A DNA stretch of 33,405 nt from JBOFGK01 sp051649085. Lineage in GTDB: Bacteria; Bacillota_I; Bacilli_A; UBA3375. The position numbers were made by a program, and so were the translations under genes. The notes beneath the pieces are model-generated. The model was given only the letters and a program-made list of their open reading frames with translations, had not been told where the DNA came from and made no database searches. The stretch is from contig JBOFGK010000037.1 of NCBI GenBank assembly GCA_051649085.1, forward strand, positions 1 through 33,405, written 5' to 3'. Below, one piece after another: positions 8,269-16,937 of the stretch (positions within the stretch are counted from its first letter, which is position 1; every line of letters starts with the position of its first letter).

Positions 8269-8760
8269 ATGAAAAAAATATTTTCGCTATTACTAGTAAC
8301 AGTTTTCGTACTTGCTGGATGTACAGCAGGAGCATCAACCCCAGGATATGCAACTGATTCAACAATGGATTCAAAAATGGATTCAACAACTGATTCAACA
8401 TCAACAGGAACAGGTAACTATCAAGGTGAAGTAACAATGACTGATCAAAGTGGAAATGTGAATCTAACAACAATAACTTATATGAAAATGGGAGATGATG
8501 TCACAAATGTTAAATTTGGTGGTACTAGATACGGAGTAGATAAATCGGATGCTGAGCAATATCGACTAGTACAAGATGGTAATGGTAAAGCTAACTGGTC
8601 TGATCAAGCAGCAATGGTTGCAAAAGTCATTGAAGAAAATGATGGAGTTGACAAAATAAATGTCAATGGTGCAGGTAAAGACGCTGATGCGATAACAGGA
8701 GCTACGATTAATATAACTGAGTTTGTTGAAGCATTTAAAGCAGCACAAGAAGTTAAATAA
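8269..8760 (+). CDS. FMN-binding-domain-like lipoprotein, paralogue 3
   Basis: This 163-aa lipoprotein has signal peptide MKKIFSLLLVTVFVLAGC and lipidated Cys18. A Ser/Thr/Asp/Met linker (about 20-45, DSTM/DSKM/DSTT units) is longest in this copy. The FMN-binding-like domain ends in DAITGAT (candidate flavinylated Thr143) and FVEAFKAAQEVK. The motif is intact, so all three copies could be flavinylated. It carries an AAGGAGG Shine-Dalgarno site and its own promoter and terminator. The terminator and downstream flank match those of paralogue 1, so copies 1 and 3 may be the closest duplication pair in their flanks, although copies 2 and 3 share the linker. Confidence 0.8.
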   Translation: MKKIFSLLLVTVFVLAGCTAGASTPGYATDSTMDSKMDSTTDSTSTGTGNYQGEVTMTDQSGNVNLTTITYMKMGDDVTNVKFGGTRYGVDKSDAEQYRLVQDGNGKANWSDQAAMVAKVIEENDGVDKINVNGAGKDADAITGATINITEFVEAFKAAQEVK

Positions 8761-8773
8761 TAAAATGATCTTT

Positions 8774-8810
8774 AAAAGTATGAACTATTGTTCATATTTT
8801 TTGTTTTTTG
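8774..8810 (+). terminator. Terminator after lipoprotein 3
   Basis: Stem AAAAGTATGAAC / GTTCATATTTT with loop TATT, then a T-rich tract. It is homologous to the hairpin at 7093-7125. Confidence 0.9.
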
Positions 8811-8882
8811 AGTAGTTAATACCCTTCTAAGTAATGAGGAAAGTGTGTGTTTTCTATGTAGAAATTCCCTTTAAAAAAACAA
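8804..8882 (+). repeat. 3'-flank repeat, copy 2
   Basis: Second copy of the flank described at 7130-7203. The remaining sequence to about 9000 is A-tract-rich and could act as an UP-element-like region for the HU promoter. Confidence 0.7.
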
Positions 8883-9001
8883 AATAAAAAACATATTTTT
8901 TCATAAAAAAAAAATTCCCACAAGATAATTTGAAAAAAGTCATTTTTCTTGGAAAAATCAGTTAAAAAGTCGAAAAAAAGGGCTTAAAACCAAAAAAAAG
9001 C

Positions 9002-9030
9002 TTGCAATAGAGTGATAAAAGTAGTATACT
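9002..9030 (+). promoter_or_regulatory. Sigma-A-type promoter of the HU gene
   Basis: TTGCAA (9002-9007), 17-bp spacer, TATACT (9025-9030). The AT-rich A-tracts upstream suggest a strong promoter. Confidence 0.88.
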
Positions 9031-9057
9031 ATACACGTAGAAACCAAGGAGGAAAAT

Positions 9058-9330
9058 ATGACAAAAAATGAATTAATCACACATATCACAGAACAAACAG
9101 ATATGAAGAAAAAAGATGTGACAATTGTTTTAGATGCAACTTTAGAAGCAATTAAAGAAACAGTAAAAAATGGTGAAAAAGTTACTTTACTTGGATTTGG
9201 AAACTTTGAACCAAAAGTTAACTCTGCTCGTGATGGTGTTAATCCAGCAACTAAAGAAAAAATTAAAATTAAAGCAAGTAATACTGCTAAATTCAAAATT
9301 GGAAAAGCATTTAAAGATTACTTAAACTAA
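9058..9330 (+). CDS. hup: DNA-binding protein HU
   Basis: HU is the small histone-like dimeric protein that bends and compacts DNA. This 90-aa copy has the standard length and pattern: MTKNELITHI start, LLGFGNFEP at the body, and the DNA-binding beta-arm segment RDGVNPATKEKIKI followed by KASNTAKFKIGKAFKD. It has an excellent promoter, an AAGGAGG Shine-Dalgarno site 5 nt before ATG, and a terminator immediately after the stop, so it is probably expressed as an abundant monocistronic mRNA. Confidence 0.97.
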   Translation: MTKNELITHITEQTDMKKKDVTIVLDATLEAIKETVKNGEKVTLLGFGNFEPKVNSARDGVNPATKEKIKIKASNTAKFKIGKAFKDYLN

Positions 9331-9352
9331 AAAAACAGCCTAAGGCTGTTTT
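9331..9352 (+). terminator. Terminator after HU gene
   Basis: AAAACAGCC-TAA-GGCTGTTTT: a compact GC-containing stem with A and T tracts. addB starts only 19 nt later and no separate promoter is visible, so partial read-through probably feeds the addBA operon. Confidence 0.9.
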
Positions 9353-9370
9353 ACTTTATTAGGAGCAATA

Positions 9371-11791
9371 GTGAATGAGTTAATTAAATTGATTAGTATA
9401 AATAGCAAAAGGACAATTATAGTTGTTAATCCTACCGATAAAAATAATGTAATTAATAAGTTATCATCAGTTGATCGATTACTAAATTATAAAGTTATGA
9501 CAACTACTGAAATCGAGGATATAAACCAAATACAATTGAATGTTGAAAATATCCGCTTTATTCAAACTGAATTAAGTGATTTTAATTTGTCGATTGAAAA
9601 TGCCCAACAAATATGTAAGAGTTTGACAAAAATATTTGTCGATGAACAATATGATGATAAGCTATTAATTAGATTGCAATTATTGAAAAGAAAACTTCCA
9701 TATACAGAACCGTTAGAACTTAACCTTCTAAAACAGTCTAATGTAGTACTTTTCAAAGTAATTGATACTAATTTAATTAAACGTATATTTACTAAAAATA
9801 ACATTGTCTTTTCTGAAGTGGCATTAGTTAATCCACAAATTGACTTTTTAGATAAACAAGTACTTAAATTTACAACTCAGCATATGGAAGTAAATTATAT
9901 TGCCAATCAAATTGCATTGCTACTTGATCAAGGAATCGCAATCTCTAAGATTAAATTATATGTAAATCAAAATGAATATTTACCGATAATTAGTTCAATC
10001 TTCAAACTATACAATTTACCTTTTAAATTTAAAACCACTAAAAAATTAATTGCTATTAGAGAAGTTAATGAATTTCTACAAATGATCAAGCAAGCAGGTT
10101 GTATTCTTTCAATTGCATTAAATGAATTACGTGAAAAATTAGCTAGTAGTGAAATTTATAATCAGATCATCAAATGTTTGAATGAATACTATATGTACTT
10201 TGATTGTATTAATGAAGTTAGTGAATTTATTGAAGCTGATTTTAAGCAAATAAAAGTTAAGGAAGAAATAAGTTATCAAACACTTGAATTTGTTGATTTA
10301 ACAACGACAATGGTCGACACTGATGATTTTGTTTTTTGTTTTGGTTTAAACGAATTAATTTTGCCAGCACTTGCTCAAAATAATCACTTGTTTAGTGATC
10401 ATCAATATGTAAAACTTGGACTTAAAACAAGTTACGAACGTAATAATATAAATAATCAAATTATTGTACAACAGATGATGGGAATTGAGAATTGTCATCT
10501 ATCATTTGTGAAATATTCAGCTGAGCGTGAATTAGAACCTGCGAGATTTCTGTTAAATCAAGAACTATTTACAATAGTTAAATTTCAAGTTGAAAAAATG
10601 ACTAATTTACACTTTAGTAGTAGCTATGATTTAAATATATTAGCGAAAGCAAACGAGTACTATCAAACATTTGGATTAATTAGCCCTGAGCTCACGTATT
10701 ACGAACGTTTTATAAAATTGCCTGCTAAGTACAACAATCAAAACAACGGTGTAAATGGCGCTATTTTAAAGCAAGAAAACAGATTATCTAATACTTCGCT
10801 CGGAAAGTTTGCTAAATGTCAATATGCATATTATCTAAAATATCTTTTAAATCTAAAAAAAGGTGATTTTACGACATCGAGAATGTATACCGGAAATGTT
10901 ATCCATGAATATTTAGAATTAGTTTTAACTGATTTAATTGAGAATGACTATTATATAGATGAAGACAACAAAAATCAAAAAATTGGCAATCATCAACTTT
11001 TAAAAGAGCTTTGGGAAAATGTAAGTCAACGTCAAGAACGTCCTCAAGAAATTCCGGAATTTTTTGATGAACTTTTATTTAAAGAAATTGAAGCATCAGT
11101 TTATCGTTTACAAGAATTAACACGAAAAGAGAAGTTAGAATCAGGTTTTGAGATAGATGGTTTAGAAAAAAAATATGAAGTGCGTTTAAACGATAAATAT
11201 ATGCTAGTTGGAACTGCAGATAAAGTTTTGTATCAAGCTGATACACAAGTTGATGAAATTGTAACTACATATGAAATATATGATTATAAAACAGGAAGTA
11301 GTTCTTCACTGGACTTCAAATATTTACCACAAGGATTCAATTGCCAATACTTCTTGTACATGTATTTAATTCAAAAGACAATTAAAAGTGAAAAAGTTAA
11401 ATTTAGTGGAATTTATTTACATCACTTTATGCCCAAAATACCAGATTATGATGAGAAAAAAAATACTGAATTTACAAGTTATAAGTTTGAACGAATTGCT
11501 GATCTTCAAGCACATGAATTAGCAACCGATATGAGTGATAGACCGTATTTTCCAATTTCGCAAAAACGACTTAAAATCCAAGATTTCGAAAAGTATTTTA
11601 CAACGGGAATTGAGCTTGTGGAAAAAGTAATTAACGAAACAATTACCAAAATAGAAGCAAATGAATTTCCAATAAATCCAAAAATAATTAAAGGGAAAAA
11701 TGAAAGTTGTAAATTTTGTGAATATTCAGAGATTTGTAATAAGCAGTCAAAAAATAATGTGTATTTAGAAGAAGAAGGGTGGGATAAATAA
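9371..11791 (+). CDS. addB: AddB-type subunit of ATP-dependent helicase/nuclease, shortened
   Basis: AddB partners AddA in the RecBCD-equivalent complex that processes double-strand ends and Chi sites. The GTG start is chosen because AGGAG lies 5 nt upstream. The 806-aa protein is much shorter than the roughly 1160 aa of Bacillus AddB and lacks the N-terminal GxGKS P-loop. The C-terminal PD-(D/E)XK nuclease core is intact (YDYKTGSS, D638 and K640). The four iron-sulphur cysteines are also present: C483 in AKCQYAYYLKYLL and C780, C783, C789 in CKFCEYSEIC. So this is a reduced AddB that keeps its nuclease and 4Fe-4S clamp. Its TAA overlaps the addA ATG by one base. Confidence 0.92.
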   Translation: MNELIKLISINSKRTIIVVNPTDKNNVINKLSSVDRLLNYKVMTTTEIEDINQIQLNVENIRFIQTELSDFNLSIENAQQICKSLTKIFVDEQYDDKLLIRLQLLKRKLPYTEPLELNLLKQSNVVLFKVIDTNLIKRIFTKNNIVFSEVALVNPQIDFLDKQVLKFTTQHMEVNYIANQIALLLDQGIAISKIKLYVNQNEYLPIISSIFKLYNLPFKFKTTKKLIAIREVNEFLQMIKQAGCILSIALNELREKLASSEIYNQIIKCLNEYYMYFDCINEVSEFIEADFKQIKVKEEISYQTLEFVDLTTTMVDTDDFVFCFGLNELILPALAQNNHLFSDHQYVKLGLKTSYERNNINNQIIVQQMMGIENCHLSFVKYSAERELEPARFLLNQELFTIVKFQVEKMTNLHFSSSYDLNILAKANEYYQTFGLISPELTYYERFIKLPAKYNNQNNGVNGAILKQENRLSNTSLGKFAKCQYAYYLKYLLNLKKGDFTTSRMYTGNVIHEYLELVLTDLIENDYYIDEDNKNQKIGNHQLLKELWENVSQRQERPQEIPEFFDELLFKEIEASVYRLQELTRKEKLESGFEIDGLEKKYEVRLNDKYMLVGTADKVLYQADTQVDEIVTTYEIYDYKTGSSSSLDFKYLPQGFNCQYFLYMYLIQKTIKSEKVKFSGIYLHHFMPKIPDYDEKKNTEFTSYKFERIADLQAHELATDMSDRPYFPISQKRLKIQDFEKYFTTGIELVEKVINETITKIEANEFPINPKIIKGKNESCKFCEYSEICNKQSKNNVYLEEEGWDK

Positions 11792-14700
11792 TGGGTTTTA
11801 CAAATGAACAAATGCAAGCGATAACTGAACGAGGAACAAATATTTTAGTTAGTGCTGGTGCTGGAAGTGGAAAAACAGCAGTTTTAAGTGAACGAATATT
11901 AAGCCACTTAAAAGAAGGTGTTGATTTAGACCAATTAATTGTTCTTACTTTTACTAAAGCGGCAGCTGCTGAAATGAAAGAGCGAATTGAACAGAAAATT
12001 AAAGACGAAGTAATGGCAGGGAATAAAGCTTTAGAACCACAGTTAGAAAAAATTTCAACTGCAAACATTACTAACTTTGACAGTTTTACCCAAAACTTTG
12101 TTAAGCGCTATCATTATTTGCTTGGTGTAGAAAGTCAGTTAAGTATCATTGATAAACAAATAGTGCATGAAAAATTATCAGAGTATATTGATACATATTT
12201 GAAAAATGGAATTGAAGCTAATAATCAAGAGCTAATTTGGTTAATTGAACAATATGCAGTTTCTTATAATGATTATGAGAAATTAGTGCAATTACTTGTT
12301 GAACTTTATCCAAAATTTGCTGATTATCGAGCAGCAAATCATGATTTTAAATTTCAAATTGAACTAGATCATTTTAAACAACAATTTGTGCAAATGATTA
12401 ATGAAATCATTAAAAGAATGAATGATGAAATAAAAAAAATACATGAAAGTTGTACTGAAGAAATTGCACTTAAACATGCAGAAGGCGTGAGTGAACGATA
12501 TGCAATTATTCAAGAAGTCACATCGATTAGTAGTTTTCAAGCAATGATTGATGAATATGTTTATCAAAGAGAAATAAAGAAAAATTATCCAGCAATCAGT
12601 AAGGCCTTAAGTGAAGAAACTTTAGCCTTTTTCACAAAGCAAAAAGAGCTTTTAGATAAAAAGTTGATGGCAGACTTATTAAAGTATTCTACGATGTTAA
12701 AAGGTGTCTCAATTGAATCACAAATAGAGTTTCATCATAAAATTAACGAAGTATTAATAGATCTATATTTAAATGTAGAAAAACAATTATTAGAATTCAA
12801 GCATGCAAATAGTAGCTTTGAGTTTATTGATTTTAGTGTAATGTTAATCAAAGTGCTTGAAGATTATCCTGATATCCGAAATGAGCTTCGATCTAACTTA
12901 GTCGAAATAATGGTCGATGAGTATCAAGATACTAATGATATTCAAGAAAAGATAATTTCTTTACTAGCCAATAATAATTTTTTCTGTGTTGGTGACCAAA
13001 AACAAGCAATTTATCGCTTTCGTGGTGGAAATCCTGATTTAATCGATGCAAAATATCAAGCTTATTCAGCAACCTCGAGTGAGAACAGTCAAGTAAATGG
13101 GAAAAATATTGATTTAAATAAAAATTTTCGTTCGAAAGAAGATGTTTTAACGCAAATCAATTTAGTCTTCGAAAATATCATGAGTAAAGAGTACGGTGGG
13201 GTTGAATATAATGCAAGTCAACGCTTAAATTTTGGAAATGACAAACTATCACTTAGTGGACAAAGTAAAATGGAAGTATGTTTTGTACCAAGTGATTATA
13301 AAGATCAAGGATTTAAAGAGCGCCATTTGTATGAAGCGGCTATCATTGCCAAAGATATTAAAGCAAAAATTGCAAGTAGTAAAGTTGTTCAAGATGATAG
13401 TCTTCGACAACCAGTCTATTCTGACTTCGCCATTTTAACAGGATCAAAAGCAACTTATAATGATATTAAGAAAGTTTTTGAATATTATCAAATCCCACTT
13501 GTAAGTGGTAATGCTGAACCATTTAAAGTTGCTCAAGAATTTATTGTCTTTAAAAACTTATTAATGCTTTTAGAGATACTTTTTAATCATGAACACAAAA
13601 ACGAAGATAAATTATTTGGACTTGTTGTCATTGCACGAAGTTATTTATTTAGACTAAGTGATCAAGTAATTCAAGATGCAGTTTTATTTATCCGTTCGAA
13701 GTCTAATTTTCATGAAGCCGTTCAAGAAAGTTCGTTTAAAGAAATTTATCATTTAATCAAGAACATAAAAGCTGAAAATACTTTTGTAAATTTACAAACA
13801 ATTAGCTTAGAAATTATTAATGAATTTAATTTAATTGGTAAATTAATTTTGTTAGAAAATCCAGTTGTTGCAGAACAGCGATTAAATTATTTAGTTAAAT
13901 TAATGAGTAATTTCGATAATTTAAACTACTCACTTGCACAAGTTGTTGATTATTTTGAAAAAATTTATGCAGGTGATGAAAAAATCGATATTGAATTTGA
14001 ACAAATTTTAAATATTGATGTTGATGCTGTTAAAATAATGACAATTCATAAATCTAAAGGACTACAATTCAAATATTGTTATATTATCGAGATGAATAAA
14101 CAATTTAATCGTTCACATACACTACATGAACTTTCACCAAAAATTATTTTTACTAAGCAACAAATGTTTGTAGCGGATATGCGAAATGAGTTTTTGTTTA
14201 AACCGCTGCTTAAAGAGTTACATGGTAGAGCTGATTTTAAAGAAGCAATTTCCGAAAAAATTCGTTTATTTTATGTTGCTTTAACAAGGGCTGAAGAAAA
14301 ATTAATTTTCTTTGTCGATCAGCTTGTCGATAAAAAAGGTAATGAAAAAAAAACTCCTGCACTTGATGTTCAAAGTTTTAACTGCTTTGCTGATATGTTA
14401 GTACCATTACTTCCACAACTAGAAAAGCAATTAGACTTGATTAGTTATGAAATTCCCGAAGATGAAATTAACGATATTGGTCGAGGCATAAGTAATAAAA
14501 TGAATGAAAGAAATCCAAAATATGAGTCAGTAGTTGAATATCGAGAGTTAGAAACTAAACTTAAGACAACAACAAGTAGTAGAGCTTCAATGCATAATTT
14601 TGAATTAACAAATAGCGAAGAACAATATGTGCTAGCTAAAGGTAATGAACTTCATGAATTAATTGAAATGACAGATTTTAATTTAATTGCGAGTGGTGAA

Positions 14701-15033
14701 ACTGTAATTCCGGTAGAACTAACAAAGTTAGTCGAGTTATTTAGGGAAAATCAATTACTTGATCCAAGTTTTAATTATTATCATGAGTATCAATTTAATT
14801 ATCAAATAGGGACGGAGACCAAAAATGGAATAATTGATCTACTAGTCCATGATACAAATACTAATAAATATTATATAATTGATTTTAAATTATCGAAGAT
14901 CGATAAGCCTGAATATGAACTACAACTAAACACATATTATAACTATCTAATCAATCGTTTTGGTGAGAAAATTGACTGTGATTTGATCTTAATTTCTTTA
15001 AATCAAAATATCCTAAAGCGAATGAAAAAATGA
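11791..15033 (+). CDS. addA: ATP-dependent helicase/nuclease subunit AddA
   Basis: This is a UvrD-like SF1A helicase fused to a RecB-family nuclease, the motor of the AddAB recombination complex. The 1080-aa protein shows Walker A AGAGSGKT (residues 22-29), LTFTKAAAAEMKERI (motif Ia), Walker B VDEYQDTND (D376), QAIYRFRGG (motif III), TIHKSKGLQFKYCYI (motif V), RLFYVALTRAEEKL (motif VI) and a C-terminal nuclease core IIDFKLSK (D1031, K1033). It is about 150 aa shorter than the B. subtilis protein. It is translationally coupled to addB through TAATG. Confidence 0.97.
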   Translation: MGFTNEQMQAITERGTNILVSAGAGSGKTAVLSERILSHLKEGVDLDQLIVLTFTKAAAAEMKERIEQKIKDEVMAGNKALEPQLEKISTANITNFDSFTQNFVKRYHYLLGVESQLSIIDKQIVHEKLSEYIDTYLKNGIEANNQELIWLIEQYAVSYNDYEKLVQLLVELYPKFADYRAANHDFKFQIELDHFKQQFVQMINEIIKRMNDEIKKIHESCTEEIALKHAEGVSERYAIIQEVTSISSFQAMIDEYVYQREIKKNYPAISKALSEETLAFFTKQKELLDKKLMADLLKYSTMLKGVSIESQIEFHHKINEVLIDLYLNVEKQLLEFKHANSSFEFIDFSVMLIKVLEDYPDIRNELRSNLVEIMVDEYQDTNDIQEKIISLLANNNFFCVGDQKQAIYRFRGGNPDLIDAKYQAYSATSSENSQVNGKNIDLNKNFRSKEDVLTQINLVFENIMSKEYGGVEYNASQRLNFGNDKLSLSGQSKMEVCFVPSDYKDQGFKERHLYEAAIIAKDIKAKIASSKVVQDDSLRQPVYSDFAILTGSKATYNDIKKVFEYYQIPLVSGNAEPFKVAQEFIVFKNLLMLLEILFNHEHKNEDKLFGLVVIARSYLFRLSDQVIQDAVLFIRSKSNFHEAVQESSFKEIYHLIKNIKAENTFVNLQTISLEIINEFNLIGKLILLENPVVAEQRLNYLVKLMSNFDNLNYSLAQVVDYFEKIYAGDEKIDIEFEQILNIDVDAVKIMTIHKSKGLQFKYCYIIEMNKQFNRSHTLHELSPKIIFTKQQMFVADMRNEFLFKPLLKELHGRADFKEAISEKIRLFYVALTRAEEKLIFFVDQLVDKKGNEKKTPALDVQSFNCFADMLVPLLPQLEKQLDLISYEIPEDEINDIGRGISNKMNERNPKYESVVEYRELETKLKTTTSSRASMHNFELTNSEEQYVLAKGNELHELIEMTDFNLIASGETVIPVELTKLVELFRENQLLDPSFNYYHEYQFNYQIGTETKNGIIDLLVHDTNTNKYYIIDFKLSKIDKPEYELQLNTYYNYLINRFGEKIDCDLILISLNQNILKRMKK

Positions 15034-15058
15034 TATAATAATATTGGAGGAAAACACA

Positions 15059-16033
15059 ATGAAGATATTTGACTATGAAGACATAACGTTAATTCCCAAT
15101 AAGTGTATTGTGGAATCAAGAAGTGAGTGTGTGACAACGCAAAAACTAGGAAAGTATGAGTTTGCAATGCCAGTTGTACCTGCAAACATGCAAACAGTTG
15201 TAGATGAAACTCTTGCTGAAACATTAGCAAAAAATAATTTTTTTTACATTATGCACCGATTCGATGTTGATGCTGTAGAATTTACTAAAAGAATGCAAGC
15301 TCAAAATTTAATTTCATCGGTTTCGATCGGAGTAAAAGAACATGATTATAAAGTGGTTGACACGATGATTGAAGAAGGTGTAATTCCTGAATTTATCACG
15401 ATTGATATTGCACATGGACATTCTGTAAATGTAGAAAATATGATTAAGTATATTAAGAGTAAGATGCCTGAAACATTTGTAATCGCCGGAAACGTTGGAA
15501 CGCCTGATGCTGTACGTGAGTTAGAGCGTTGGGGAGCTGATGCAACAAAAGTTGGGATTGGTCCAGGTAAAGTTTGTATAACTAAACTTAAAACAGGTTT
15601 CGGTACTGGTGGGTGGCAACTTGCAGCCTTAAACTGGTGTTCGAAAGTTGCAACTAAGCCAATTATTGCAGACGGTGGAATTAGAAATCATGGAGATATT
15701 GCAAAATCAATCAGATTTGGAGCAACATTTGTAATGATTGGAAGTTTATTTGCAGGTCACGATGAGTCACCAGGTGAATTAGTTGAAATTGAAGGAAAAG
15801 TCTACAAAGAATATTTTGGAAGTGCATCTCAATTCCAAAAAGGTGAGCATAAAAATGTAGAAGGTAAGAAAATATTAGTTGACCATAAAGGTTCAATTTT
15901 AAATACACTTCATGAAATGCGTGAAGACTTACAATCATCAATTTCTTATGCAGGTGGTAAAAGTATTTCAGCAATCCATAAATGTGATTACGTAATTGTG
16001 AAAAATTCTATTACGAATGGAGATAACTACTAA
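15059..16033 (+). CDS. guaC: GMP reductase
   Basis: GuaC converts GMP to IMP and ammonia with NADPH, balancing purine pools. The start is placed at ATG 15059 because GGAGG lies at 15046-15050; the TTG at 15044 overlaps that Shine-Dalgarno region. The 324-aa product contains the IMPDH/GMPR TIM-barrel features: DYEDITLIPNKC near the N-terminus, GNVGTPDAV, GIGPGKVCIT with catalytic Cys173, IIADGGIRNHGDIAKSIRFG and the GSLFAGHDESPGE phosphate-binding loop. There is no CBS domain, which fits GMP reductase rather than IMPDH. It lies 25 nt after addA and overlaps the next gene by one base. Confidence 0.95.
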   Translation: MKIFDYEDITLIPNKCIVESRSECVTTQKLGKYEFAMPVVPANMQTVVDETLAETLAKNNFFYIMHRFDVDAVEFTKRMQAQNLISSVSIGVKEHDYKVVDTMIEEGVIPEFITIDIAHGHSVNVENMIKYIKSKMPETFVIAGNVGTPDAVRELERWGADATKVGIGPGKVCITKLKTGFGTGGWQLAALNWCSKVATKPIIADGGIRNHGDIAKSIRFGATFVMIGSLFAGHDESPGELVEIEGKVYKEYFGSASQFQKGEHKNVEGKKILVDHKGSILNTLHEMREDLQSSISYAGGKSISAIHKCDYVIVKNSITNGDNY

Positions 16034-16878
16034 TGAATATAATTCAAGAAAACATTAAACTTGTAAATAAAGATGAAATAAAGTATATTGCAGTTGATAT
16101 GGATGGAACAATTTTACGTAACGATCATGAAGTATCAGTTGCGACTGCTGATTTCTTCAAAAAAATGCAAGCGGCTGGCTATGAATTAATTTTATGTTCT
16201 GGTCGTTCGACTTCATCGATGCGCGAAACTGCGAAAAAAGTTGGTTTATATGATCATGCAGGTTGGATGATAAGTTACAATGGTGGAAAAGCAGTGAAAA
16301 TAAATGAAGATGGGACAGAGACAGTCTTATTTAAAATGCTTTTTACAAAAGAACAAGTAAATGCAATTTATCAAGAAATTGGGCAACAAGGAACGAATTT
16401 TCTGGGTTACCATGATGATTTTATTTATGCTCGTGAAAATGATGATGTTTTAAAGTTGACAGCTACGATTTCAAAAGCAACGGCCGTCTTTGATCATTTT
16501 GATGAAGCTTATAAAGTACTTATCTTTGGTGAAGAACAACAAATTAAAGATATTTATGAGGAAACTGCAGCGAAAGTTTTGAACTTGTATCCAGACATCA
16601 ATGTTTTTACATCTTCAGCAACATTAATTGAAATTACCCCACCAAATGCTAATAAAGGTCTTGGTCTTAAAACAGTTTTTGCAGAAATTGGAGCAAGCCC
16701 AAATAATTTAATTGTGTTTGGTGATCAAAGTAATGATCTTACAATGTTTAAATATGCGAAGTATTCAGTTGCGATGAGTAATGCAATTGCAGAACTTAAG
16801 AAAATAGCAACAACAGAAACAATTAGCAATGATGAAGATGGAGTTAAATGTTTCTTGGAACAATTATTAGAATTATAA
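16033..16878 (+). CDS. Cof-type HAD-IIB sugar/flavin phosphatase
   Basis: This 281-aa haloacid-dehalogenase-superfamily hydrolase has nucleophile motif AVDMDGTILRND (D22, D24), motif II CSGRS, a central Cof-type cap, a conserved lysine region (NANKGLGLK) and motif IV FGDQSNDLTMFKYA, followed by SVAMSNA. Members dephosphorylate sugar phosphates, pyridoxal phosphate, FMN or nucleotides; the substrate cannot be read from sequence. TAATG overlap with guaC indicates co-translation. It is the last gene of the addB-addA-guaC unit and is followed by a terminator. Confidence 0.92.
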   Translation: MNIIQENIKLVNKDEIKYIAVDMDGTILRNDHEVSVATADFFKKMQAAGYELILCSGRSTSSMRETAKKVGLYDHAGWMISYNGGKAVKINEDGTETVLFKMLFTKEQVNAIYQEIGQQGTNFLGYHDDFIYARENDDVLKLTATISKATAVFDHFDEAYKVLIFGEEQQIKDIYEETAAKVLNLYPDINVFTSSATLIEITPPNANKGLGLKTVFAEIGASPNNLIVFGDQSNDLTMFKYAKYSVAMSNAIAELKKIATTETISNDEDGVKCFLEQLLEL

Positions 16879-16894
16879 AATAATGTAATAGAAT

Positions 16895-16924
16895 AATGAA
16901 CAGAGTAAGTCTGTTCATTTTTGT
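16895..16924 (+). terminator. Terminator of the addBA-guaC operon
   Basis: 10-bp perfect stem AATGAACAGA / TCTGTTCATT with loop GTAAG, followed by T-rich sequence. The next Shine-Dalgarno site follows immediately, so the ABC-F gene probably depends on read-through or an undetected promoter. Confidence 0.9.
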
Positions 16925-16937
16925 ATTGGAGTAAAAA

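Noticed and set aside
15031..15039. TGATATAAT at the end of addA as a guaC promoter
   Set aside because: The -10 would put the transcription start inside the guaC Shine-Dalgarno site and no -35 is present; read-through from addA is simpler.
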